A DNA stretch of 64,000 bases from Lunatimonas sp. (GTDB lineage Bacteria > Bacteroidota > Bacteroidia > Cytophagales > Cyclobacteriaceae). Made by a program: the position numbers and the translations under genes. The stretch lies in assembly GCF_020832325.1 (NCBI RefSeq), contig NZ_JAFIEU010000002.1, positions 62,001 to 126,000 on the forward strand, read 5' to 3'. Under the pieces are notes generated by a model that searched no databases, had not been told where the DNA came from, and saw only the letters and a program-made list of their open reading frames with translations. Numbering within the stretch: the stretch's first letter is position 1; every line of letters begins with the position of its first letter. This document shows positions 44,513-54,562 of the stretch, one piece after another.

Positions 44513-46119
44513 AGGTTAACAGTGATTTCGGTAAAGCCAGTATGTGGTGCTCCTGCTTGTATGCGGACAGCACCCTTTCCTTTAACCACCCAACTTAAGG
44601 TCGTTTTCCCGTACGCCTCGAGGCTGTCAATCAATTTGATTTTATCTCCTACCAGGATGTCGGCGGCCTCCCTGCCCATATCCACCCGGATTTTTTGAAA
44701 CCAGCGGGAGCGTTTTCCCATTTCGGTATGGGTGGGAAAGGGTGCGTCGTTAAACAGCTCCACTGTAATTCGGGTCAAGTCTTTGTCCAGTGTTTCCGTT
44801 TTCAGATCTAGCAACATCAATTTGGGATGTTGACGTGCTACCTGTAGGATAAAATCCGTGTGCATCAGCGCTAAGCTGTCTGCCATGCCAAAAGGAGGAT
44901 TGTGCATAACAAAGGGTTTGATGCCACCCACTTCCACCTGTTTGCCGGGATAATCCGGGTGCTCTATTTTTGTCCAGGGCACAAAAACATCCTCCATGTC
45001 CATGGAATCCGCCCAAGCCAGAAAATTGGCTTCGGAAGATCTGAAGTTTTTGGTATCACCTGTTTTCATTTCAGGTACCCACCATCCAGGTGTGGACAAG
45101 CTTAGCCGGGCAAAATGAAAATAGGCCCATTGGAAAAAATCTCCAGGAGTTCCCTGATTGGTTTGTCCATAGGATTTTAAGGAAACCGTTCCTCCATAAA
45201 GCGTTGCCAGACGCTGATTTAGCTGGGCATCTTTCTCTAGGATGGAGGTGACAACTCGTTTTTGGGCATTGGCTGCCTGATACGGTAAGGCTTCGGATAG
45301 GTTATTCGCTGGCCCAAACGTAAATACCGTATAGATATTCACTCGTTCGTACAGGTAATCTAGCAGCAACCGACTTTCTATCTGGGATACGGGAAAGTCA
45401 CCGGCTAACGCTTCAAACGCCGGGAATTGGTAGGATAAGCTTTTGTTGAAAGCAATACCCTCTTCCAAGTCTTCATTGAGTTGTCCGTCTTTATCGTTGT
45501 CAATTCCCTCAATGAGGTACATATGGGTTCCTTTTTCACCTTTTTTAGAATCAATGGGCCGTAGTAGAAGCGGGTTTTCTTCCGAGGCAATATATCCTCC
45601 CAAGGGGGACTCAATCCGCATCATCGTAATATACCCGTCTCCATTTAGATCATCGTATCCATCTTCACTGACAGCTCCGTCCCTATCATGGTCTACCGCT
45701 GTTGCATTTCCCCTGCGTTCGTATTTGATGGGGGCAAAATATTGCTGATAGGCATCCGGAGACATGTTTGGAAAGATGTAGAACGTTTGGGAATCGAGGA
45801 TTTCTTTGTTGGAGGTGAGAAGGTTTTCGGCAAATTTAAGGGCAAGTGTAACCCCCAAGAGATGGTAGCCTTCCACTCCTCCAAATACCGCCATGGCAGG
45901 CTTACTGTCCATCCTGCCGGTCCCAACTTCGAGCACCCAGATATCTTTACCGCCAGCGGTCTTTCCAAGGCTTTTAAGTGTTGCCTCAGGATGGGCGTTT
46001 GCCAGTTGCCTCAACTGCGCTGCCAGTTGGTCCAATGTTGGGTAATCCCCCTGCCCGTTGACAGCAACTGTAATCGTGAGGGACACCATCATTCCCAATC
46101 CAAAAAGCAGGTGTTTCAT
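44509..46119 (-). CDS. M14-like paralog, probably catalytically inactive
   Basis: Same architecture and 'DHDRDGAVSEDGYDDLNGDG' motif, but HSNE is replaced by EGYH, YHNYGG by TFGPANN and TNEL is missing. Start set at MKHLLFGLG. Confidence 0.85.
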   Translation of the reverse strand: MKHLLFGLGMMVSLTITVAVNGQGDYPTLDQLAAQLRQLANAHPEATLKSLGKTAGGKDIWVLEVGTGRMDSKPAMAVFGGVEGYHLLGVTLALKFAENLLTSNKEILDSQTFYIFPNMSPDAYQQYFAPIKYERRGNATAVDHDRDGAVSEDGYDDLNGDGYITMMRIESPLGGYIASEENPLLLRPIDSKKGEKGTHMYLIEGIDNDKDGQLNEDLEEGIAFNKSLSYQFPAFEALAGDFPVSQIESRLLLDYLYERVNIYTVFTFGPANNLSEALPYQAANAQKRVVTSILEKDAQLNQRLATLYGGTVSLKSYGQTNQGTPGDFFQWAYFHFARLSLSTPGWWVPEMKTGDTKNFRSSEANFLAWADSMDMEDVFVPWTKIEHPDYPGKQVEVGGIKPFVMHNPPFGMADSLALMHTDFILQVARQHPKLMLLDLKTETLDKDLTRITVELFNDAPFPTHTEMGKRSRWFQKIRVDMGREAADILVGDKIKLIDSLEAYGKTTLSWVVKGKGAVRIQAGAPHTGFTEITVNL

Positions 46120-46306
46120 ATTTTTTATAGACATATTGGATAAAAAGAAAATCAAAATTAGGGATAAGTATTGATTGAGGATTAAAGATAATTGAAAAAT
46201 TAACTCGGAGGGTGATTGGTTGACTAAATAGAAGGAACCACGGTGGACCCGGAGAAATTTTTTAAACCGTTTCGGGTATCGTTGTGCCCGCTTCGTCAGA
46301 AAAAAG

Positions 46307-46402
46307 AAAACCACAGAGACCACGGAGGTTCACAGAGTACACGGAGTTTTTTTGAAGACACGATGTGGCCGTTGTGCCTACTTGGTGATCTTTGTGGCTT
46401 TA
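46307..46402. repeat. Imperfect inverted repeat of the 'accacagagaccacgg' type
   Basis: Left arm AAAACCACAGAGACCACGGAGGTTCACAGAGTACACGG; right arm CCGTTGTGCCTACTTGGTGATCTTTGTGGCTTTAT. Confidence 0.65.
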
Positions 46403-47114
46403 TGGTGGATTTCCTGAGCCTGCGCTTAGTGAAAGCATTAAATACAAACAAACCTGGTATGCGAGTTTTATCCATAGTTACATCCAAAGAGATCTGCCAT
46501 CCCTAGGTTTAACCGCCAATCCGAATATCACGAGGCAACTTATGATGATGTTAGCTTCACTTAACGGTGCAATAGTAAACTACAGCACGTTGGCGAAGTC
46601 ACTTGGCCTAAGTATGCCAACCGTCAAAACCTACACGGGGTACTTTGTCAACGCCTTTTTGGTTACCGAGCTGCCTTCATGGCATATCAATGTCAAAAAG
46701 CGGCTGGTAAAATCCCCAAAAATCTATTTTAGGGATACGGGCATGCTTCATTACCTGCTAGGTATTAAAGGCATGGAGGGCCTTTATGGAAATATAGCCG
46801 TTGGGAGCTCGTGGGAATCCTTTGTCGTTCATCAGGTAAAGGCTGTACTACATATTGATGATGAGCTATATTTTTACCGCACGCAGGACGGGGCCGAGAT
46901 TGACCTACTGATAAGGAGGGAAAACCGCTGGCTTGCCGCCGCGGAAATTAAACTAAGCCTATCTCCCAGGCTGACTAAGGGCACCTATATCGCCATGGAG
47001 GACCTCGGTATCGATAAATTGCATATCATCACACCTGGTGAGGATAGCTATGTTTATGATTCGAAGGTGCAAGTGGTTGGATTACGGGGTTTTTTGGAGA
47101 AGCTGGTAGGATAA
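46392..47114 (+). pseudogene. DUF4143 C-terminal remnant of an AAA ATPase (N-terminal P-loop domain missing)
   Basis: 'LWLYGGFPEPAL...YIQRDLPSL...LSMPTVKTYTGYFVNAFLVTELP...KSPKIYFRDTGMLHYLLG...GSSWESFVVHQV...YRTQDGAEIDLLI'; no Walker motifs upstream. Confidence 0.8.
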
Positions 47115-47324
47115 GGCTGTTTGTTAGATGAAAGAATTGATTGAGCCGGCATTGCAAATGCCTAAAGTCCGTGAACAGACAGATAAATAAGATGTAGATG
47201 CAGTCTACACCCAGTAAACGGAAAAAATGCTTCAGTCGTTGAGTTTACTTTTTATTCCCGGAAGGGACCAGATTTCCCAATATTTTTACCTACTTTGATT
47301 TTTGATAGAGATCCCGAAAAAAAT

Positions 47325-48155
47325 ATGTACCGGAAGATAGCCCTTGCCATAGCGTTTTCGCCCAGGATAGAGGCGTTGATTGCCGAAACCAAGAGATTGA
47401 AAGATTTACACCGCTCCGAGTTGGTATTGATCCATATCGGAAAGAAAACGGCGGAACTGGAGAATCGACTTTTTGAGATGCTCAAAAAATACGGGGTGAA
47501 CTTAAGTCAAACCAAGATTGTATGGGAAGATGGTAAGCCGGCAAAAAAAATCATCCAAGTCTGCAATACGGAAGGGGTGGACCTGCTGGTGGCAGGAGCG
47601 CTAAAAAAGGAAGAATTGTTTACCTACTACATAGGTAGTATTGCCCGGAAAATTATCCGCAAGGCAAAATGCTCGGTGTTGGTCTTAATCGAGCCAAGCA
47701 ATACGTCTCGTCCTTTCCATAAGATCGTCATTAACGGTACACAGCAGACCCAGACTCCCTACGTCATCGGGCAGGGAGTGGAACTCTGCAAATTGGAGCA
47801 GGCCAAGCAGGTCTTTATTTTAAACGAAATAAAAATGTATGGCCTAAAGATGGCCACCATATCCGACAACAGCGAGGAAGAGGTTTCAAAAAACCGGAAA
47901 AAGCTCGTAAGCGAAGAGGTCAGCTATGTGGAGGATATCCTTAAGACCATAGATCAGGGTGATCTAAAGATAAATATCAAGGTTACTTCAGGCCGATGGG
48001 CACCGGAGTTGGCCAAGTTTTCGGAAAGTATCTCCGCGGATTTGCTCATTTTGGGAGGGCACGAAAACCTTACTTTTTTTGACCGGCTTTTTCCTCACGA
48101 CATTGAGGACATTTTGGGGAATTTACCCTGTAATCTTTTGATTGTTAAAAAATAA
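47325..48155 (+). CDS. Tandem-type universal stress protein
   Basis: 'MYRKIALAIAFSPRIEALIAETKRL...DLLVAGALKKEELFTYYIGSIARKIIRKAKCSVLVLIEP'. Confidence 0.82.
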   Translation: MYRKIALAIAFSPRIEALIAETKRLKDLHRSELVLIHIGKKTAELENRLFEMLKKYGVNLSQTKIVWEDGKPAKKIIQVCNTEGVDLLVAGALKKEELFTYYIGSIARKIIRKAKCSVLVLIEPSNTSRPFHKIVINGTQQTQTPYVIGQGVELCKLEQAKQVFILNEIKMYGLKMATISDNSEEEVSKNRKKLVSEEVSYVEDILKTIDQGDLKINIKVTSGRWAPELAKFSESISADLLILGGHENLTFFDRLFPHDIEDILGNLPCNLLIVKK

Positions 48156-48164
48156 ATTCCCTAC

Positions 48165-49421
48165 ATGAGCGGACTATCCCATACCGAGGTCATCAACCTA
48201 TTGATTCAGCTTGCAACCATGCTTTTTATGGCACGGATGTTTGCCGAACTGGCCAGAAAATTTAAGCAGCCGGCTGTGGTGGGAGAGCTCTTGGCCGGTA
48301 TTCTATTGGGGCCTACCATTTTGGGGACCGTGGCTCCGGGCATGTTTGAGTCCTTGTTTATGAGTAACCCCTCGGCCAATCTCGCATTGGACGGCTTTAT
48401 ACAAATCGCGGTTATTTTACTTTTGTTCATAGCAGGCTTGGAAGTAGAACTACACCTGGTGTGGTCACAAGGCAAAGCTGCCCTCAGCATCAGTCTGTTG
48501 GGATTGGTGGTTCCTTTTGCCCTAGGCTTTGCATTTCCCTATTTCTTTCCGGATTTCTTTGGCTTAGCAGAAGGGAATAGGATGCTGTTTTCCCTATTTA
48601 TGGGAACGGCCATGTCCATCACCGCGCTGCCGGTGGTGGTACGAATATTAATGGATTTGGACCTGTTCAAGACGAAGATGGGGATGCTGATCGTGGCTTC
48701 GGCCATGGTAAACGACATCATCGGCTGGCTGATTTTCTCCGTGATTCTTTCCTTTATGGGAAAATCGGGTAGCCTATCCCTACTTCAGACCATTGGCATT
48801 ACCTTACTCTTCACCTTTTTTATGCTTACCATTGGCAAGGCACTGATCAATAAGGGACTGCCCTGGGTGAATAAGAAATTGGCCTGGCCGGGAGGCGTAC
48901 TTTCGCTGTCGATGGCTGCCTGTTTTATCGCGGCGGCGTTTACTGAGTGGCTGGGAATCCACGCCATATTCGGTGCCTTTCTCTTGGGCGTGGCCTTGGG
49001 TGATAGCGAGCACATGTCGGAACGGGCCAAGGAAATCGTCCATCAGTTTATCAACAACATATTCGCACCCTTGTTTTTTGTGTCGATCGGTCTTAAGATC
49101 AACTTTGTTGCCAACTTTGACCTCTTTCTGACGCTAGCTGTATTGGCGATCTCCTTTGTGGGCAAGATCGTGGGAAGCGGATTTGGGGCCTATCAGGGCG
49201 GCTTTAAAGTCAAAGAGTCGCTGGCCGTGGGCTTTGGGATGAATGCCCGCGGAGCAATGGAAATTATCCTAGGCCTCATTGCCTTGGAAAATGGCCTGAT
49301 CGACGAAAAATTGTTTGTCGCCTTGGTAGTGATGGCCATCGTGACGAGTATGACCTCCGGGCCGCTGATGAAATGGAGCCTGAAAAAGGCCAAAGACCTA
49401 CCAGACCCACAGATCAAATAG
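48165..49421 (+). CDS. Cation:proton antiporter (CPA2 family)
   Basis: 'QPAVVGELLAGILLGPTILG', 'LLFIAGLEVEL', 'MSITALPVVVRILMDL', 'NARGAMEIILGLIAL'. Confidence 0.93.
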   Translation: MSGLSHTEVINLLIQLATMLFMARMFAELARKFKQPAVVGELLAGILLGPTILGTVAPGMFESLFMSNPSANLALDGFIQIAVILLLFIAGLEVELHLVWSQGKAALSISLLGLVVPFALGFAFPYFFPDFFGLAEGNRMLFSLFMGTAMSITALPVVVRILMDLDLFKTKMGMLIVASAMVNDIIGWLIFSVILSFMGKSGSLSLLQTIGITLLFTFFMLTIGKALINKGLPWVNKKLAWPGGVLSLSMAACFIAAAFTEWLGIHAIFGAFLLGVALGDSEHMSERAKEIVHQFINNIFAPLFFVSIGLKINFVANFDLFLTLAVLAISFVGKIVGSGFGAYQGGFKVKESLAVGFGMNARGAMEIILGLIALENGLIDEKLFVALVVMAIVTSMTSGPLMKWSLKKAKDLPDPQIK

Positions 49422-49437
49422 CCGAGAGCAGGAAGTT

Positions 49438-51588
49438 TTACTTCTTCTTGAACAGCGCTTTGAGCGTTTGACCAATATCATCGAGTCGCTCAAAGTTGTT
49501 CACAAACGGACTGAAAATATTGCCGGCTTTAAACTCGGAAAGCCCCTGCTGCATGGGGTAGATCAGCGCAAAATTATAGGTTTGGAAGTACTTGTTGAGG
49601 TATTTGGGGATATTGTCCATGTAGGGATTAAAGGAAATTTCGTTTTTGCGACTCAGTATTACCAGCAGTGCATCGTTTTCGCGCATATCTCTGGAGATAA
49701 TCAGGAAGTCCTCCCAGTCGGAGAATTCTCTGTATTCTACCTCCAGCCCATGGTGTTTGTGTATTTCTTTGACATAGTTGATCAGGCCTTTTGTTCCATA
49801 GAATACCAATTTAGCTCCCGTGTTTCGGCCTATATTCCAGATACGTAGTAACCAAAAGGGGAAACCGATTTCTTTTTCGGCGTTTTCGGGAGCAACGATG
49901 ATGTACCGCTCTATGGTGTTTAGCGGCTGCGAAAAGCGGTAGATCAACGTAGTGGCGTTTACCCTGCTTAAGATGCCCTCGGTGAGATTTCCCAAAAAGG
50001 ATCCGGATAGTCCTGAGTGCTTGTGCAGCCCTAAAATGATGTCGGAAACCTTTTGTTCTTTCACCACATTGGTGATGCCCTGCACGATGTTGCTGTCGTA
50101 GCGAACCAACTCCGTGATCTGATTATCGGTGGCCGCGGCAGCAATACTTGCTTTTTCCAGGAGCTTTTTTGCGTCTTTTTCGAGCTTCACGTCGTCGTTA
50201 TCGGTGGGGATGATATTTAGCGCAATCAGCGTGTTCTGGGATTTTTGCGATTTGATGGTGACGCCGAGGTTGATCAGCTCCTCGATATTTTCCGGGTAGT
50301 TAATCGGAATCAGGATTTTTTCCGCGCCATCTTGGTCGGAAGAACCGTCCTCTTCGGTATCCATTTCCTCCAATGCAATCTTGGTGCCTCCTCTTTGCGC
50401 AACGAATGACGCGATGGTACAGGTAACCAGGATCATCAAGATGGTGCCGTTTAGGATGGCTTCGTTCAGTAGGCGAATGGGTTCACCTTCAGCGGTTTCC
50501 CCCAGAATGATTTCATAGCCGACCAATACCGCTGCCAAGGTGGCCGCAGCCTGTGCATTGGACAGGCCAAAGATCACATCCCGCTGTGCCTTAGACAGGG
50601 AATAGGTCTTTTGCGTGAGGGTTGCTGCCAGGTATTTGGATAGGGTGGCAATCACCGTCATCACCAGAGCTACCCAGATGGTTTGGATGTCTACGAAGAA
50701 CACCCGGAAATTGATCAACATCCCCACGCCAATCAAAAAGAAGGGAATAAACAAGGCGTTGCCGACAAACTCGATCCGATTCATCAGGGGTGAAGTGTGT
50801 GGAATCAGCCTGTTGAGCGCGAGGCCTGCAAGGAATGCACCGATGATGGCTTCTACTCCTGCGGCTTCTGCCAAGAAGGAGGCCAAAAACACCAATCCCA
50901 GCACAAAGATGTATTGCGATATGTTATCGTCGTAGTTTTTAAAAAACCAACGCGCCAGCAACGGGAATACAAAGATGACGATGCCTGCAAAGATAACCAT
51001 GGAAATGCCCAGTCGTACCCAAAAATCATTGGTAATCTCCCCCACAGCCATGCCGGCAATCACCGCGAGTACTAGCAAAGCGAGGGTATCGGTGATCATG
51101 GTACCTCCCACGGTGATGTTCACTGCCCGGTTTTTGGCGATACCCAGCTTGCTGATCAAGGGATAGGCGATGAGGGTATGGGAAGCAAACATACTCGCTA
51201 GCAGTACCGAAGTCATCCAGTTGAATCCCAATACGTAGGTTCCCGAAAGGGTTCCCAATCCCATAGGGATCAAAAAGGTATAGAGCCCGAATACAATGCT
51301 TTTGTTCTTGTTTTTTTTGAAGTCTCCCAGGTCGATTTCCAGCCCTGCCAAAAACATGATATACAGCAGCCCTACCGTACCGAAGAGAACCACGCTAGAT
51401 TCTCTCTCGAGCAGGTGGAATCCGTTGGGACCAACCAGGGCCCCGGCAATGATTAACCCAATCAGCTGTGGGACGCGGATCTTATTGAGTAATAAGGGCG
51501 CAAAGAGAATAATGAACAGGATGATCGAAAACTTCAAAACGGGGTTTTGAAGCGGCAGGGAAAAATTCATGTCCGAAAGGAACATCAT
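49438..51588 (-). CDS. Cation:proton antiporter with C-terminal universal-stress-like domains
   Basis: 'VPQLIGLIIAGALVGPNGF', 'IMFLAGLEIDL', 'AIIGAFLAGLALNRL'; C-terminal 'EKILIPINYPENIEELINLGVTI...VSDIILGLHKHSGLSGSFLGNLTEGIL'. Start uncertain. Confidence 0.9.
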   Translation of the reverse strand: MMFLSDMNFSLPLQNPVLKFSIILFIILFAPLLLNKIRVPQLIGLIIAGALVGPNGFHLLERESSVVLFGTVGLLYIMFLAGLEIDLGDFKKNKNKSIVFGLYTFLIPMGLGTLSGTYVLGFNWMTSVLLASMFASHTLIAYPLISKLGIAKNRAVNITVGGTMITDTLALLVLAVIAGMAVGEITNDFWVRLGISMVIFAGIVIFVFPLLARWFFKNYDDNISQYIFVLGLVFLASFLAEAAGVEAIIGAFLAGLALNRLIPHTSPLMNRIEFVGNALFIPFFLIGVGMLINFRVFFVDIQTIWVALVMTVIATLSKYLAATLTQKTYSLSKAQRDVIFGLSNAQAAATLAAVLVGYEIILGETAEGEPIRLLNEAILNGTILMILVTCTIASFVAQRGGTKIALEEMDTEEDGSSDQDGAEKILIPINYPENIEELINLGVTIKSQKSQNTLIALNIIPTDNDDVKLEKDAKKLLEKASIAAAATDNQITELVRYDSNIVQGITNVVKEQKVSDIILGLHKHSGLSGSFLGNLTEGILSRVNATTLIYRFSQPLNTIERYIIVAPENAEKEIGFPFWLLRIWNIGRNTGAKLVFYGTKGLINYVKEIHKHHGLEVEYREFSDWEDFLIISRDMRENDALLVILSRKNEISFNPYMDNIPKYLNKYFQTYNFALIYPMQQGLSEFKAGNIFSPFVNNFERLDDIGQTLKALFKKK

Positions 51589-51791
51589 GGTAGACAGCGG
51601 TTTCGTTAGTGCCGAACAGCAGGTGGCTGCACAGACCTGCACAAAGATATACATTCTCTTCTACCTTTCGTGAGCACCAGACAAATTACCAGCACGCGGG
51701 CCACCGAAGCGGGAATTGGCGCATCGCCTTTCCTTTTTATAACATTTGGGTGTACCTTTGGTTTAAAGAGCATGTCAACGGAAAACCGAAT

Positions 51792-52829
51792 ATGATGAGT
51801 AAAAATACCGCTAAAACCGGCGTATTGCTGGTTAACCTGGGAACCCCGGACAGCACGGCTACCGGCGATGTCCGCAAATACCTCAGGGAATTTTTAATGG
51901 ACGGCAGGGTTATCGATTTTCCATTCATCCCCCGGTGGATGTTGGTCAATCTGATCATCGCGCCGTTTCGGGCACCCAAGTCGGCCAAGGAATACCGCAA
52001 ACTGTGGACCGAAAGGGGCTCTCCGCTTATGTTTCATACCCAGGACCTCAAAGACAAGCTAAAGGAAAAGTTAGATCCGAAAAAATACCACGTGGAAATG
52101 GCCATGCGGTACCAAAGCCCCAGCATCGCAGATGGCCTGAAGGCTCTGAATAAGGCCAATGTCAAGAAGATTATTATACTGCCCCTGTTTCCGCAATACG
52201 CCTCGGCGACAAACGGTTCGGTGATAGACAAGGTAATGGAGGAAGCGCGGAAATGGCAAATCATTCCCAGTATTTCCTACGTCACCAATTTTGTGGAGCA
52301 CCCACTGTTTCTACAGGCCTGGGAAGAGCTCGGTAGGGAATATGTGGCAAAGGAGGAATACGACATGTTTGTGTTTTCCTACCATGGCCTGCCTGAACGC
52401 CAAATCAGAAAGGGTTCGGTAGACGGGTATTGTCAGCTTAGTGATAAGTGTTGTGCGCAGTACACCAAGAAAAATCAGTTTTGTTACCGTTCGCAATGCT
52501 TTCTGACCACCCGTTTGATTGCCGAGCGGTTGAATTTGCCGGAGGATAAGGTCAAAACCTGCTTTCAATCCCGGCTGGGCAATGACCCCTGGATCAAGCC
52601 CTACACCGAAGATCTGATCAAGGAAATGGCCGCAAAGGGTGTCAAGAAGGTGTTGGTTTTTTCACCGGCCTTTGTAGCCGACTGCCTAGAAACCACCGTG
52701 GAGGTAGGAGAGGAATACAAGGAAGAGTTTATCGAGCTGGGAGGCACTGCCTGGGATTTAGTTCCCAGCCTGAACTCAAACGATACCTGGGTATCCTGTG
52801 TGCAAGCGATTGTCGAGCAGGAAGCCTAG
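51792..52829 (+). CDS. hemH: Ferrochelatase
   Basis: 'GVLLVNLGTPDS', 'VFSYHGLPERQIRKG', 'YRSQCFLTTRLIAERL', 'FSPAFVADCLETTVEVG'. Confidence 0.96.
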   Translation: MMSKNTAKTGVLLVNLGTPDSTATGDVRKYLREFLMDGRVIDFPFIPRWMLVNLIIAPFRAPKSAKEYRKLWTERGSPLMFHTQDLKDKLKEKLDPKKYHVEMAMRYQSPSIADGLKALNKANVKKIIILPLFPQYASATNGSVIDKVMEEARKWQIIPSISYVTNFVEHPLFLQAWEELGREYVAKEEYDMFVFSYHGLPERQIRKGSVDGYCQLSDKCCAQYTKKNQFCYRSQCFLTTRLIAERLNLPEDKVKTCFQSRLGNDPWIKPYTEDLIKEMAAKGVKKVLVFSPAFVADCLETTVEVGEEYKEEFIELGGTAWDLVPSLNSNDTWVSCVQAIVEQEA

Positions 52830-52879
52830 CAAACATGTTCCTTTGATCAGGGTTTCTTGAGCCTATGAAGATATCAAAA

Positions 52880-52920
52880 ACGCCCGCTGTATCGAGATGC
52901 AGCGGGCGTTTTTGCAAACT
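52880..52920. terminator. Terminator between hemH and the convergent esterase gene
   Basis: AAAACGCCCGCTG-tatcgagatg-CAGCGGGCGTTTTT. Confidence 0.8.
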
Positions 52921-54368
52921 TATTTTTTTCCGTAGGTTATTCCTGGCCAATCGTCTGTACGGAAAGGATTTAAAGGAAGTCCCTCTTTATTGTACACGTT
53001 TACATCGTCCGGATTATCCGCCCATCCATAGCGGATGGCCACGGGGTTGGAAATGGAAGAAACATCCAGCAGGATATCATTGCCGTCCTGGCGTCCGGTT
53101 ACCCAATGAAATGTGCGATCCGAACCGGCTACCGCAAACCCCTTTACATACCCATACTTGTCTTTAACCATTAGACCGGATCCCAGATGATCAAAGCTGA
53201 CGCGCAGGCTATTGCCCTCTAGCTTCATGGCCTTGTACATGGGCCCGCTGTATACAACGTCTTTGCCATAAGCGACCTTTTCGGCTGTCCGGTAGAGTCG
53301 GTTGGCCACGGTCCACTTATCTCTGGGGTGAATGTCGGTGGCCTCGCCACGTTCTATGATGACGGCCTGTCCGGTATTAGGTAAGGAAAGCGTCATGGTC
53401 TGTGCTTCCCGGAGTTCGGCCCAGTCGCTATCCTCCGGCTGCTCTTTGGGAGCCTTGAAATTTGCCAGTTGTACCCACAGGAAGGGGAAGTCTCCCTGTC
53501 CCCACTGCTTGCGCCAGTCTTGAATCATCAATGGGAAGATCTCACGATACTGATACGCTCTAGGGGCGTTGGATTCGCCCTGGTACCAGAGGGCACCCTT
53601 GATACCGAAAGGTATCACCGGTTCCAACATGCCGTAAAAGAGGCTGGTGGGCCATAGGTTGGGTCTTTTGTCAGATGGATCAAAACCTTCTACTGGTCCG
53701 GTTTGAAAGTTGACCATTCGCTCCGCAAAATCAGGATGGGAGCTAAGCGCTTCGTGGCTGGTCCAGACTTCGGATAGCGTACCTCCCCAATTTATATCCA
53801 GCAGTCCGACGGGCACGCCTTTTTCCAGGTGTAGTTGCTTGCCGAAATAGTAGCCTATTGCCGAAAAGTTGGCCACCGATTCGGGTGTGCAAATCGACCA
53901 AGAGGCCTCTGGGACGTCCTTGATGGGCGTTAGGCTCATGTTCCTGCCCACTTCAAATAGACGGATATGTGGAAAGTCGGCAACGGCGATACTGTCTTCA
54001 CCGTGATTGGTGTTTTTAAGGGCCCATTCCATATTGGATTGCCCGCCAAGCATCCATACATCGCCCATCCATACATCCTGGAAGGTTTTGCTATCGGTTT
54101 TACCTGTTATTTTTAGGGTAAATGGGCCACCTGCGGGGCTCGGATCCATTTTCAGCATCCATTTTCCTTCTTTGTCGGCTCGTGCGGTGTAGCTTTTGCC
54201 CTGAAAGGATACCTGCACGCGCTCACGGGGTGCTGCCCAACCCCACACGGGCACCTCCATGTCCCGCTGTAGGACCATGTGATCTGAAAAAACTTTGGGC
54301 AACATCCATTCCGCTTGCGCAATCGTTGCAAATAACATCAGGCTAAGTAGCCAAACAATCTTTTTCAT
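52920..54368 (-). CDS. Sialate O-acetylesterase-like SGNH hydrolase
   Basis: 'LPKVFSDHMVLQRDMEVPVWGWA', 'MLGGQSNMEWAL', 'GALWYQGESNAPRAYQYREIFPLMIQDWR'. Confidence 0.94.
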   Translation of the reverse strand: MKKIVWLLSLMLFATIAQAEWMLPKVFSDHMVLQRDMEVPVWGWAAPRERVQVSFQGKSYTARADKEGKWMLKMDPSPAGGPFTLKITGKTDSKTFQDVWMGDVWMLGGQSNMEWALKNTNHGEDSIAVADFPHIRLFEVGRNMSLTPIKDVPEASWSICTPESVANFSAIGYYFGKQLHLEKGVPVGLLDINWGGTLSEVWTSHEALSSHPDFAERMVNFQTGPVEGFDPSDKRPNLWPTSLFYGMLEPVIPFGIKGALWYQGESNAPRAYQYREIFPLMIQDWRKQWGQGDFPFLWVQLANFKAPKEQPEDSDWAELREAQTMTLSLPNTGQAVIIERGEATDIHPRDKWTVANRLYRTAEKVAYGKDVVYSGPMYKAMKLEGNSLRVSFDHLGSGLMVKDKYGYVKGFAVAGSDRTFHWVTGRQDGNDILLDVSSISNPVAIRYGWADNPDDVNVYNKEGLPLNPFRTDDWPGITYGKK

Positions 54369-54562
54369 GAATTTTTTGGGTTTAAGAATTGGGGTAAAAG
54401 GTAGCGAATTTTTCGCTTGTAGGTATTACTAGGAGTTAATTATTCGCCTTTTCAATCGCAGACAAAACCTTATTGGTCATTGCAGGGAGCGAGAAAGTGA
54501 ATGGATACAGGTAAGGTGGTGTGGGTTAGTCTTTCACACGCCTGCATGACTCTACACGAGTG

